Below are positions 34,179 through 45,203 of a DNA stretch of 64,000 bases, piece by piece. The position numbers and the translations under genes are program-made. Under the pieces are notes generated by a model that saw nothing but the letters and a program-made list of their open reading frames with translations, was not told where the DNA came from and ran no database searches. Numbering within the stretch: the first letter of the stretch is position 1; each line of letters starts with the position of its first letter. This DNA comes from Gigaspora margarita (taxonomy: Eukaryota > Glomeromycota > Glomeromycetes > Diversisporales > Gigasporaceae), in NCBI GenBank assembly GCA_009809945.1, contig WTPW01000195.1:346308-410307 (forward strand), read 5' to 3'.

Positions 34179-34458
34179 CCATATATTCCTAAAAATAAGC
34201 TATTCCAAAAATAAGCTACCCTCTGATTTTTTCAAAAATCTGAAACAATGCATTAGCAGTTGCTATATATAAAAGCCCAAATATTATATATAAATCTCAA
34301 AAGTGTCATTAAGTAAAAAATTTTATATTATTTGGACAACTTTTTATTAGTACGTTTTTAATTTTTCAAAAAATTTAACAATTCAAAAATAAGCTATCTC
34401 ATGTTTTTTTATATAATTTTTGACCCAAAAAAAGTAACTTATTTTCAGGAATATATGG
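34179..34458. mobile_element. TA-flanked MITE (AATAAGCTA family)
   Basis: Ends CCATATATTCCTAAAAATAA and, inverted, CCATATATTCCTGAAAATAA, with TA at both borders. Same family as 12531-12846: shared AAAATAAGCTAYCC, CATTAGCAGTTGCTA and ACTTTTTATTAGTACGTTTTT. Confidence 0.85.
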
Positions 34459-34639
34459 TAACTATCAAACATATTAATACCTAATATTCTGTTGATCTCT
34501 CTAAGAAAAATTGTAGAAATTTTAAAATTTGACCTGTGTTAGTGGGATAATCTATTAGTCATGGATTTAAAAAGTAATTTATGTTTACAAATACTTAATT
34601 ACTACTAACTTACACTGGTCGAATTAAGCCATATTGGGA

Positions 34640-35530
34640 ACTTTAAAATAGGGTAAAAATCATTTACATATCGGGTTTCGATATGTATCCAGTTTTTTAT
34701 TTTTAAATCAGTTACATATCGAATAACTATATCACTATGATTGTATTCCAAATATAATCTGAAATCTTAAATTTTATTAGAATCAATCAGAGACAGTTCA
34801 ATTTATCCTATATAAATACTGGTAAACCCGATATAGAAATGAAATTTAACTGTTAAAAGCCATATCGGAAACTATATAACCAGATATAAATCAGAGACAT
34901 ATCAGATATCCAACATGACTATGAATTTAAGTTGAATGTAACCTGCTAAACCAAAGTTATATCGGGTTTAAATTAATAAAAAATCAGATGATCCGATAAA
35001 TAAAGCCAGTAACATACTAGTTTTGATATCGTTACCTAATACAGTATGAGTTGGGATTTAAACTGAATGTTGTAGCATTCATATGACCTTATTAAATATA
35101 GGCACTAAACAGAATCTCTCAGGTCGAAGTAAGGCAAATCAGGTTCGAATCAGCATCACAAGGTCTGATATAAACCCAATTTGAAACAAGATATTTGGCA
35201 CAATTAAGATTCATATTTGCATTCAAGACATATTGGCAAACCGATAGCTTAATAGGAAAGTCAATAGAGCTATCAAAATTTTATATTATAGATCTATTGA
35301 TTTACCTATTAAGCTATCAGTTTGTTGATATGTCTTGAATACCGTATGAATCTGAATGCATCCTATAGGTGCACCAAAGACATGTTTCAAATCGGGTTCA
35401 TATCAGAACCCGATTTGTCTTATTTCGAGCTGTGTATCATTACCTGATATGATTTTGGATTTAAACTAAATGTTGCAATTCACTTTTTATACTTTGTAGC
35501 ATTCATATGATCTTAGTCACTAAACATCAA
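34640..35530. repeat. ATATCGGGTTT repeat cloud with a tandem duplication
   Basis: Words such as CATATCGGGTTT, AACCCGATATAG and GGTTCATATCAGAACCCGAT occur in both orientations across ~900 bases. TTGGGATTTAAACTGAATGTT...GTAGCATTCATATGA (35050-35090) recurs at 35455-35512. An inverted pair CAAACCGATAGCTTAATAGG / CCTATTAAGCTATCAGTTTG frames 35238-35331. No outer ends identified. Confidence 0.55.
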
Positions 35531-35564
35531 AATTATCATTATGTCAAAACTAATATACATGACT

Positions 35565-35683
35565 AGTGATGTGAGTTGGTAGTTATTGGTAGAAATCTAG
35601 CACCGTATCTACTGGTACTAGTAGTACCACCTACAGGTAGATACCGGTAGGATCATGCCAAACTGGTAGAATTCACATCACTA
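35565..35683. mobile_element. Very short hAT-like element, ACCGGTAG-motif interior
   Basis: Ends TAGTGATGTGAGTTGGTAG and, inverted, TAGTGATGTGAATTCTACCA. Flanks TACATGAC and TGTATAAC match at 5 of 8, all mismatches being transitions. The 119-bp interior is GGTAGATACCGGTAG-like words. Confidence 0.65.
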
Positions 35684-35929
35684 TGTATAACATTATTGTG
35701 AGTTAGATGGCCAAACAATTATTCGGTCAAGATGTCCAAGCTAATAAAAAAAAAGTTCTATATGATGAATATTTGAGATGCCATATTTGCTGATCACGTG
35801 TTGATCAAATTATCGAATCAACATCATACATCTGCAGGATTTGTATATAAGTATCAAATTTTTTTTTTGTTCATGCTGCTTTTTCTTTTTTTTTCATGTA
35901 CATTGAATTACTTTTCATTAATTATATAG

Positions 35930-36720
35930 TTCATATAATATATATATAATACAGTAATATACAATATATGTGTTGTATTATTGGGTTTTCGTCATTTTAT
36001 TGTTTGCCGGCATAGCAACCTGGTATGAATTTCGTCATGTATTGTGTTGTCGCTTGGTGTATTTTGCTAGTTCATAAGTGTCATTTTACCGGTGTCGTCC
36101 TTTTCTGGAGCTTCACTAATTGGTACTATAAGTATTGGGTTCTTTTCTCTATGCTACTTTGTTTTTTACTAACCAGTTTTTTTATATGTCGTTATTGGGT
36201 TTTCATCATTTCGTTGCTTGTTGATATAGTTACCTGTTACCTGGTATGGATTTCATTGTATATTGGTATTGTCATTTTGTATATTTTGCTGCTTTGTAGG
36301 TGTCACTATCCCTGTCGCTGTTATCCATTTGGATTGTTTTACTGATGTCACATTTTTCTGGAGCTAGTAATTGTGTCACCTGTATAAGTATTGGGTTCGT
36401 TTCTTTTTTACATTTTTTTTCTTTTACTAACTAGTCTTTATGTCGAGTTATTAGATTTTTATCGTTTGTCAACATAGTTGCTTGGTGATTTTGCCATTTC
36501 ATAGGTGTCATTATTTTTAGCTGTGTTATCTTTTGTTGGTCATTTTATCAATGTCATTTTTTTTCAAGCTATCGCTAATTGACGCTATATTGTATTTGGC
36601 CACCTATTTACTAATCAATTTTTTTTGTGTTATATGTGTGTTTTCATCATCTTATCATCTCGTCGTTTGCTGTCATTAATTGGTATGACACTATCATGGC
36701 TATTTCCTGTATGCCGTATA
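35930..36720 (+). repeat. ~200-bp degenerate tandem repeat, T-rich
   Basis: Four diverged units start at about 35978, 36184, 36446 and 36631 with TTATTGGGTTTTCGTCAT-like words and contain GCAACCTGGTATGRATTTC and ACTAACTAGTCTTT-like words. The 106-codon hydrophobic frame at 36025-36345 is a translation of this repeat, with no family match. Confidence 0.5.
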
Positions 36721-37159
36721 TTGGTGGGTCTTTACTAGTAGACTTCACTTGCTTGGCTATCTGCTATACAATTACTGGCGTATCTTACAGGTACTCTGCC
36801 TAATTATATTCACATGGCTCAGTTTATTCACTTAGAAAGATTCAAAAGGTAATATCAGGTATAAACGAGTGTCAAAAGCCATCTTGTATTTCCCTCTTTG
36901 GATCGATACTTATTTATTTAATATTAATTTACATTTGCATCACTAATTATTACATAATTATTTACGTATCGTTTATACAATCAATATTTAGACTTTTAAT
37001 TAAAGTCATGCAAGTTCCAAAAACACTGATTACTCCATTTCTACATCCCAATCGGTACCATAAAATCCTTGGGTAATGGATCCAACCGCAACAACACTAT
37101 CTCACTAGTGCTGTCTTTTCATTTTTTTTATTATACTATTATTGTACCTCACATTTAAA

Positions 37160-37480
37160 ATTTGCTAAAGGTAACGATTTAGGTGGACAAATCAATCTTG
37201 GATTCTACAATGAAAAAGACGTAGATGCTATCAATCCAAAATCTGCTGATGGTCCTTACAAAAATACACCAAAACTACACTCTACAAGCTTGATATTGCG
37301 CATGCAATTAAGGATAGACTAGTGGCAATAAAGCTGTTGATGACTGCATTGAGAATTTTCAACTTAGTAACTAAACAATGCTTCATAAGCTTGGTATTAG
37401 ATGTGTGATCTTCAAAAGATAGCGTAAGGACAGACAAGCAGTGATGGGGCCATTGAGTACTAAATGTTATTAAGTTGATT
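37160..37480 (+). pseudogene. Unrecognised decayed coding segment
   Basis: Plus-strand translation gives FAKGNDLGGQINLGFYNEKD then VDAINPKSADGPYKNTPKL. After frame changes it continues as LDIAHAIKDRLVAI, KAVDDCIENFQLSN, MLHKLGIRCVIFKR and RKDRQAVMGPLSTK. Composition and amino-acid usage look like real former coding sequence, but I do not recognise the family. At least three frame changes or stops make it a pseudogene. Confidence 0.35.
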
Positions 37481-37729
37481 GTATTTCGATGGGTGGTTTG
37501 TCTTGGATATTGTGACGAAAATAGCACAGCATAGTTTCGTTAAGGTTAGGGTGAAAAATTACATTAGGATAAGGGTAGAACTAGTGGCATTTTGTTATGA
37601 TGCAAATTCTAATTTGATGTATAATATATATGTTAATAAGTGTATATATTGTAATCAATATATTAATAAAAATTTTTGTAAAGCGATATAAAATATAAAT
37701 CATAAAGATGTATTGTATATAATACTATA

Positions 37730-38290
37730 GTCCTATCAGACATATTGATAAACACATTAATTTACTCTGATAGGTATCTGGTTTTTTTGCAATATAGGTA
37801 AAATAAGATACCTATTGGGGATATCAAAAGGCCTACCGAAAAGTTGATAATAAACTTGTTTTGTATCTAGATGCCTCCGATTGGTCTCTGATTTCAAACA
37901 GATATTTGGTGAAAATAAGATACCAATCAGAAAATTTTAGTTTCAAATTAAGGTTAGTATAGAAATACCAGTAGGCCTTTACATTAAATTAATAGTTATC
38001 TTAAATTAACCCGATGTGTATCTGGTTTACTAGCAATTTAGAGTATAATAAGATACCTATCAGTTTAATCTATAGGCCTACCGGTAAATTGATTTAGATC
38101 CTAAATATCCCCGATTGGTATTTCTGCCAAATATCTGTTTAAAATCAGTGATCTATCAGAGACATTTAAGTTTAGCCTGTCAGTTAACTCCCATATACAT
38201 ATCGTATAGATATATGAGACTTATCGGGTACCCAATTGTTATCCGGTATGGTTTTGTTCGACCTGTATTATACCCTTCAGATTACCATTC
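37730..38290. repeat. CTGATAGGTATCTGG repeat cloud
   Basis: Words GATAGGTATCTGG, AAGATACCTATC, CCGATTGGTATTTC and AGGCCTACCG alternate in both orientations. It resembles the motif-built interiors of the hAT-like elements, but I could not find matching ends or a duplication. Confidence 0.5.
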
Positions 38291-38344
38291 TATTCAATCA
38301 ATGAGTATTACAATAAATTCTACATTACAAATTGTTTACTAATT

Positions 38345-39380
38345 TCTAAACAGAATTAACTTTTTGACTTTTTTATTATAAAAATAAAAATTTTTAAAAA
38401 ATTAGCCCACATTATGGTAAAATTGTTCTAGAAACAATATTACTTAATAGGTAGCTGTGATTTCATTAGTAAAATTCTAAGTAATTCTGGTCTAATTTTT
38501 TAATCATCACTCTTAGCCAATCAAAATCGAGAATCAATTTTTTTGTGGCAGCTATAGTTACATATATAGTCTGTGGTAGCATTGAATAAATATTATTACA
38601 TAGCTATAGTAATAATGCAATATAGCATTTAAAGAAGCTATACAAGCTTTAAAAGTTTAAAAATCTTTAAAAGGCTGAAATTGGTCAATATTCTGTTATG
38701 TAATGTAAGATTTTCATATGATATTTCAATTAAGTACAATATCTCCAGAACTTTTCTTATTTAATCAATTGGCATACTTAATTAATTTCTTGTTTAAATT
38801 TTTATTTATATTGATTTAAGGTTCTCTTAAACATATAATTAAATGGATCAGTGCTTAATTTTTAATTAGTAGAAAGTAGTTTAACTAGTAAGTAGGTTCA
38901 TTATTATGATGAAAAGAAAGGGTTGAAACTATTGTCATAGACTTGTCTGATTGGCTAACATTTATTATTTGCAATTACATTATGAATCTTTAACAAAGTT
39001 ATAGTAAGTATCACTTCAATTAATTGTAGTTCTTATGCACTATCTTGGTAGCTAACTAATAACATTAAAAGCACTCTTAGTCTCTAAGTTTAGCAATTAT
39101 TTATTGAACTAATTGGTCTAAGTATTTAATGCAAGCTGTTTACATCTTACTTAGCTTCTTATCCACATTAGTCTGTATAATTATCTGCCAATACTAAAGA
39201 ACATTATGCAGATTAGTATGACCAGATTCATATAGTATGGGATGTGATACCCCTATTTTCAACATCTGTTCCTGGTGCTATATATGATTAGAAAATTATA
39301 GTAGATTCTGGTTTAACACAACAATACTTATATCAAAGAATTGTTTTTTTAATCATTGTAATATCTAAACCTTCCATTCT
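38345..39380. other. AT-rich intergenic DNA
   Basis: No gene or defined repeat recognised. Confidence 0.4.
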
Positions 39381-39384
39381 ATTA

Positions 39385-39879
39385 TAATGTCTGGCACAAT
39401 CAAGCAAAACTTGATACTCAAACACTTGATCAAGTTGGATGATCATTTGATATCCAATATGATCAAGTATTGGGTATCAAATTTTTGTATGATCATGTTA
39501 AGCAATATTCCATTTCTTTTAAGTTTTTTCAAATATTCCAGTTTTTTTAGATGATTGCATGGGCAATTCAATATAGCAATCCAGAGACTCAAAAGTAAAT
39601 TCAAGCTGCGATCCAGTGCAAATTTATTAGTGAGAAGTTAACATAATCTACTAAGAAGTTCTCAAAATTTTTTCTTAAAACCTTCTATTAACCATATATT
39701 GAATTATTATCAACTAATGCTTAACACTATAAAGTAAAAAAAAAAACCTGATATTCACAAATGATTATAGATCAAAATCATATACACATATATATAACTG
39801 ATTTAATTTATAATTACTTGATATCTAACATAATCAAGTATTCATATATCAAGATTTTGCTTGATTGTGTTGAGCACTA
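39385..39879. mobile_element. hAT-like element candidate, TTGATCAAGT-motif interior
   Basis: Ends TAATGTCTGGCACAATCAAG and, inverted, TAGTGCTCAACACAATCAAG are alike, and the following GCAAAAYTTGAT agrees too. Subterminal words ACTTGATCAAGTTGG, ATATGATCAAGTATTGG and CATAATCAAGTATTC repeat the same motif. The flanks do not show a convincing 8-bp duplication, so the insertion is old or rearranged. Confidence 0.55.
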
Positions 39880-40369
39880 TTGTTAATAATTTACATCCAT
39901 TTCTATTTTTGAGTCAAATGTGCTAGTAAATAAATTACTTGCAAAATTATGAGAATTTTTTAGAAATAGTTAAGGTCTTGAGTGCTGCAATACTGAGATA
40001 GTTTATGTGCTCTTATAATTCTCTATTACTATCTTTTTTAAAATTCAATATTTTATCTACTTCAACTAGATTGTAGAGAATATAGAATCAAATTTTCTAA
40101 ATTTTAATTTTACTTGTTATAATGATGGCATGATTTGATTGGCTATCTACTTATTGTAGCATAAAAAAATTTTGGATTTTGCAATTTTCTGACCCTGCCA
40201 GATATGAAAACCAGAAAATTTTATTTTGTGTTGCCTAACCATAAAATACAAAAATGACTTTATAAAAAGGTATCCAAAATTTTTTGAATATATAAAATAT
40301 GATCTTCTTAACACTTTTACTTAAAAGATATATATCAATTAACCTAGTAATTTTGACTTTTATATGTAG

Positions 40370-40549
40370 CTATAATTATTAATCATATTTTTTTTGCCTA
40401 ACAATAAATATTGATTGGTTAAAAGATTTAGATTATTAGTAAACATATGTTAAATAACCTTCCAAGATCATTTGGGTTTTGAAATGACCAATGACTAATC
40501 ACTAGTTATTTGGATCATTTGTGTTATTTCAAGTCATTTACTATCCCTG
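40370..40549. mobile_element. Truncated relative of the AAATGACC hAT-like family
   Basis: Reads like the last ~180 bases of 28214-28856: GATTGGTTAAAAG, CATTTGGGTTTTGAAATGACC, AATGACTAATCACTAGTTAT and the terminus GTCATTTACTATCCCTG. The other end is missing. Confidence 0.7.
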
Positions 40550-40559
40550 CTCTAAGATA

Positions 40560-41870
40560 CCAACTTTTTCATAATATATCATATAGCAAATTTTCTATAT
40601 TCAATAGCAGTCATTAAAAAGACCCAAATCCTACCTCAGGTAACTATAGATCATAAAACTTTTTTATTCATGACTATTTTATACTTTGAAAAACTGCTCC
40701 AGATAATAATTGACCAAATTTTTTATTTTTTAAAATTTTTAAAATTTTATGAATACATATTGAAAATTTGGTAAAATTTGAAGTTTATGAATTTTATATA
40801 TTTATTAAATTTGTTAAAATTTAAAACTTTATTTCATTGTAAAAAAGGTATATAAGTGCTCAATACTTGACCTCAATAAAATTTAACTCAGTTGAGTTAT
40901 AATCTTCAAAATCAGCGCAGAAGTGTTAGCTCTAAGTAGTTACTCCCTAAACTTGTAAATTTAACTAATCAGTTATCAAATACTTTTACCTTTTTAATAG
41001 AATTATTATTCATAATAAACCTATGTAGAATTTATTTTTACCCTTTTGATATTTGTAAAATTGGTATAATCAAAGAAGTAAAAGAAGGATAGTGTTGATT
41101 AGTAACCAACCCTCTTTTACAATAAAGTAATAATTGATTAAACTCTCAATCGCATTATTGGTTATTTCATTTATTGAACAATCAAATCCCATGATTTTGT
41201 ATTATCATCCCATGACTACATAAGGTCATTAATGAAATTCACAATCAGAACCAAGATTAACTCTGAAAATCTTAAATACTCTAATTGCATGACATCATTA
41301 AGAGCCTTAATAATCGATTGAATTTGATACTGTAAATTAGAATTCAAAAAAAAAACTAGAGCATTAGTATTAGGTTAAAATAATAATAAAGAAAGAAGAA
41401 TATAAAAACAATATAAGCCAATACTTATCTATTTGCAAGATTGCTGCATCAAGACTCCAAGCCTTAATACTTGAAACAATTCAACCACATGCTCTTTTTT
41501 CACCTGCTGCTTTAGAGGTTGAGCCTTGTGGATTTGTATAGTTTGGAGTTAGCTAATATTATTAGTCGTCTATATTAATTTTGTGACTATAGAGAAGGTG
41601 ACTATAGAGAGGAGGTATACGTATTTTCTCTAATCTAATTTGCATCACACATCGATCATGCGATTTTGGTTTTTATTAGGTAATTCATTAATCACGCCAT
41701 GAAACCACCAACTAATTACGACATTTTTAATGCATTGTTATTATCTTTGACTAACTTTCGTAATTAATTTATACGTCACAAGCTAATCAATTCCCGACCT
41801 CCTAAGATCCTAACCCGATTGAACATCACGTGGACCACGTGATTATTAAACTTTTCAAATCGCATTTACT
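40560..41870. other. AT-rich intergenic DNA
   Basis: No gene. GTGACTATAGAGAAGG and GTGACTATAGAGAGGAGG (41580-41615) are two adjacent pogo-end-like words and may be an old solo end of a Tc1/mariner-type element. Confidence 0.35.
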
Positions 41871-41878
41871 ATTACGAC

Positions 41879-42386
41879 CAGTGTTCGAAATTTACTCAAA
41901 TGCTGTTCTCATGAGAACAGCATAATAACTATAAGTGTTCTCAACCTATATGTTTATATTCTCATTTATTCACTAAAGAAAAAAAAAATTAAATATATAT
42001 CTTATGCCGTACATATATTAAAATATATGTAACTAATGTTATAATATTACCTATAAAGGCATAAATGGTATAGGTTAAATATAAAAATTTAACCTAATTT
42101 CTATTAACACATCTATATGAATATACGTTAAAGCATTTTTTTCATAAGTTCAACTAAATAATTTTGATAATTTTGGTAATAAATGATTACAATTAATTGT
42201 ATTTATTTATTTCTAATTTGGTATAACAATATCATGTAATTATTAATTACTACTTATGAGAACACTATTTTTATTTTACTGTTCTCAAAAAAATTTTAAT
42301 AGAGAACAGTAAAAAATTTTTACTGTGCCAAATTTAAAATAGTGTTCTCATGAGAAGAACTCTGAGAACACTAATTTCGAACACTG
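41879..42386. mobile_element. Non-autonomous hAT-like element, GTTCTCATGAGAAC-motif interior
   Basis: Ends CAGTGTTCGAAATTTACTC and, inverted, CAGTGTTCGAAATTAGTG. Flanks ATTACGAC and ATCACGAT match at 6 of 8. Words TGTTCTCATGAGAACA and AGAACACTATTTTTATTTTA occur next to both ends around an AT-rich centre. Confidence 0.8.
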
Positions 42387-42394
42387 ATCACGAT

Positions 42395-43128
42395 TTTATT
42401 CGTTATACATTCAGTGTACCACCTCTTTTCCTTTCCAAAATGCACTATGCACTGTGTTTCACTATCACACTAATAAAATATGTTGCATATAGATATTACT
42501 ATCTAAATATCTTAATATAATAAATTAATATGTAGTATTCAAGAATTTCGTATTGTTTTTGTCCGATTATTTATAAAATATAATGTAAAAAATTAAATTT
42601 ATACATATATGCAATTAGTAATCTGATAAATTATAAATTTCTACCATTTAAAGGCATTTAGTATTCTGTTTATTCCGAATTTTATAAAATTGTAAAAACT
42701 AAAATCCTTTAAATAAAGATTATACAGTATAACTATTACCATTAATCATTGATATGCAAAATATTTATGTAGTTGTTTGCCTTAAATTATAAAATTTATA
42801 AATCAAAACCACAATAGTGAATTACAGAGGTTAAGCGTGACTAAATAAATTAGATAGGAATCGTAGCCTTCTAGAACAGCAAAGATAATGACTACCACAG
42901 TAAGACCCACTCTTTCAATGGTTCAATCGAAATATTCAATTTAGCATTTAGAGTAGGTGTAGGTACATGCGCCCAGTTCGCAGTAACTTGCGTAATGCAC
43001 AGCTGCGCAACCTGCGCATGAAATTTAAAAAGCCTTACCATTTGCCAATCCTAGTTTAGAGTCTACCTAGAAGTTTTAATGCTATATTTCGCCCTTCATC
43101 GGCCTTGGCTATTGAGACCATTCCATTG
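42395..43128. other. Intergenic DNA upstream of the F-box/LRR gene
   Basis: No gene seen. TTCGCAGTAACTTGCGTAATG and CTGCGCAACCTGCGCATG-like words near 42975-43020 form a small GC-richer patch of unknown meaning. Confidence 0.35.
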
Positions 43129-43136
43129 GGCTTAAT

Positions 43137-43416
43137 TAGAGATGGTAAAATTCCTAGGTCCAGAACTAAGAACCTGATTTTAGAACCTGGTTTTTAAAAA
43201 CCAGTTTCCAATTTTGGAACCTAGGTTCTTAGGTTTCTGATAGGTTTTTAGGCTCATGATAGGTTCTTAGATTTTTAGGTTCTTAATTTTTAGATTTATA
43301 ATAGGTTTGGTTCAACCAGGTTTTGGAACTTTTTAAAAACCAGATTCTTAGGTTTTTAAATAGAACCTAAAGGTTCCAAACCAAAAACCGAACCTAAACC
43401 AACCTAACCATCCCTA
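43137..43416. mobile_element. Non-autonomous hAT-like element, GGTTCTTAGGTT-motif interior
   Basis: Ends TAGAGATGGTAAAATTCCTA and, inverted, TAGGGATGGTTAGGTTGG. A perfect 8-bp duplication GGCTTAAT flanks it (43129-43136, 43417-43424). The 280-bp interior is almost wholly AGGTTCTTAGGTT / AAAAACCAG words. It sits 160 bp upstream of the F-box/LRR start codon. Confidence 0.88.
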
Positions 43417-43512
43417 GGCTTAATCTTGTCTTTTTTAAGCATCATAGTGAGCATTCCTTTCCAAATTTGGATTTTTAACATTTCACAACATTATTCTTTA
43501 AAGATAAAAACC

Positions 43513-43533
43513 ACGTACGTACAGTACGTACGT
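43513..43533. promoter_or_regulatory. Perfect ACGTACGTAC palindrome upstream of the LRR gene
   Basis: ACGTACGTAC and its mirror GTACGTACGT meet around a single A, 45 bases upstream of the ATG at 43578, followed by ATGTTTGTACATATG. The position fits a core-promoter or 5' UTR protein-binding site, but no factor is assigned. Confidence 0.25.
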
Positions 43534-43577
43534 ATGTTTGTACATATGTTCTAAATTTTTTTTAGTAATTTTTCAAT

Positions 43578-45203
43578 ATGATAACATTACCGAATGAATG
43601 TTACGAAATAATATTTTATAACTTCCGGCGTAATTATAAAAGCTTATTTTCATGTGCACTTGTAAACCGGCAATGGTGTAGAATTATTATACCAATTTTG
43701 TGGTGTGAACCTGGACACCATCTTCAAGATGTAAGACTTATGAGAATATTCCTTTTAACGTTAAATTCTGAAGAGCAAACTTTATTAATTCCTTTCAATA
43801 TTACGCTTCCAAATCACCAAAAACCACTATTTGAATATACAAGTTATATCACATCTATTAGCAATTATTTATATGGTGGAGTTATAAATTGGCTTTATTA
43901 TGAGAAATACGAAGTGTACAAAGTAGAGTGTGGTCTTGAAAATGCTATTAAATGTTCTTTAATAGTAATGTTTTTACGAACTAGCAAGAATCTTAAACAT
44001 TTATATCTTGATGAAATTATTTGTAATCAATTAATATTTGAAAATCTTTATGAGAACACCACTCTTGCCTCTGTAGAGTTATATATCAAGGATAATTTTA
44101 GTTCTGAGGCAATAGACATATTAGCAAAGATTATTCGTAAAAATTTTACTTTAACTTCATTGAATCTTAGTTCTAATTATCTTGGGTTTGAAAAAGTTAA
44201 TAAACTACTAGAAGCCCTATATAAAAACATTGTTATAACTTCTTTAAGTCTTTATGATAATCAAATTGGTACCGAAGAAGGAATAATGTTTGCAAAGTTT
44301 CTTTCTAAGAACACCACGCTTACTTCTTTAAATCTTTGTGGAAACGATGGAAGTGATGGTGCTTGGTCATCTTACAGAGGTATCGGATCAGAAGGAGGAA
44401 AAGCATTGACAGACGCACTTTGTACGAATACTACACTAACTTCGTTAGATATTAGTTATAACAATATTGGATCAGAAGTAGAAAAAGCATTAGCAGATGT
44501 ACTTTGCAAGAACACCGTATTGACTTCATTGAATATTGGTTATAATGATCTTGAATTACAAGGAGAACAAGCAATAATAGATGCACTTTGCAAGAACACC
44601 ATATTGACTTCTCTGAATCTTACTTCGAATAATCTTGAATCAGAAGGAGGAATAGCATTAGCCAATATACTTTGTAAAAACATTACACTAACTTCTTTGG
44701 ATATTAGTCTTAACGAACTCGGATCAGAAGGTGGAAAAGCATTAGCAGATGCACTTTGCAAAAACACCACACTGACTTTTTTGTATCTTGATAGTAATAA
44801 TATTGGACCAGAAGGAGGAAAAGCATTAGCAGATGCGCTCTGTAAGAACTCTACCTTGCTCACTTTAGATATTAGTAATAATGATCTTAGATCAGAAGGA
44901 GGAAAAGCGTTAGCAGATGCGCTTTGCAAGAACACCACGCTAAATTCTTTAGATATTAGTTATAATAGCCTTGGATTTGAAGGATCTGAAGCAGGGAAAG
45001 AATTAGCGAAAGCACTTCGTAAGAACCATACTCTGAAAATTTTGAATCTTGGATGCAATAACTTTGGATCAGAAGAAGGAGAAGCATTCATAGATGCACT
45101 TTTCAAGAACATCACTTTGACTTTCTTGAATCTTTGTTGGAATAGTTTTGGACCAAAAGTAAAAAAAGTATTAGAAGATGCTTTTCCTTGGTGCGATATT
45201 TGA
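43578..45203 (+). CDS. F-box and RNI-type leucine-rich-repeat protein
   Basis: A 541-residue single-exon protein. Residues 1-45 (MITLPNECYEIIFYNF...CALVNRQW...ILW) form an F-box, the Skp1-binding part of SCF ubiquitin ligases. From about residue 125 to the end run some 13 ribonuclease-inhibitor-type repeats of 28 residues with the core NTTLTSLDISYNNIGSEGGK followed by ALADALCK, as expected for a curved LRR substrate-binding surface. The first repeats (125-250) are divergent; those from about 290 to 480 are nearly identical at the DNA level, pointing to recent unit duplication. One repeat has a short insertion (GNDGSDGAWSSYRG, near residue 257). The likely role is substrate choice for ubiquitination; the substrate is unknown. 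F-box/LRR families are strongly expanded in arbuscular mycorrhizal fungi. The ATG chosen gives an intact F-box at the N terminus. An antisense frame of 132 codons is a shadow of the repeats. Confidence 0.92.
   Translation: MITLPNECYEIIFYNFRRNYKSLFSCALVNRQWCRIIIPILWCEPGHHLQDVRLMRIFLLTLNSEEQTLLIPFNITLPNHQKPLFEYTSYITSISNYLYGGVINWLYYEKYEVYKVECGLENAIKCSLIVMFLRTSKNLKHLYLDEIICNQLIFENLYENTTLASVELYIKDNFSSEAIDILAKIIRKNFTLTSLNLSSNYLGFEKVNKLLEALYKNIVITSLSLYDNQIGTEEGIMFAKFLSKNTTLTSLNLCGNDGSDGAWSSYRGIGSEGGKALTDALCTNTTLTSLDISYNNIGSEVEKALADVLCKNTVLTSLNIGYNDLELQGEQAIIDALCKNTILTSLNLTSNNLESEGGIALANILCKNITLTSLDISLNELGSEGGKALADALCKNTTLTFLYLDSNNIGPEGGKALADALCKNSTLLTLDISNNDLRSEGGKALADALCKNTTLNSLDISYNSLGFEGSEAGKELAKALRKNHTLKILNLGCNNFGSEEGEAFIDALFKNITLTFLNLCWNSFGPKVKKVLEDAFPWCDI

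Noticed and set aside
36025..36345. 106-codon hydrophobic frame
   Set aside because: It translates a degenerate ~200-bp tandem repeat; neighbouring units are frame-broken and give different text.
44540..44938. 132-codon minus-strand frame
   Set aside because: Antisense shadow of the repeated LRR coding sequence.
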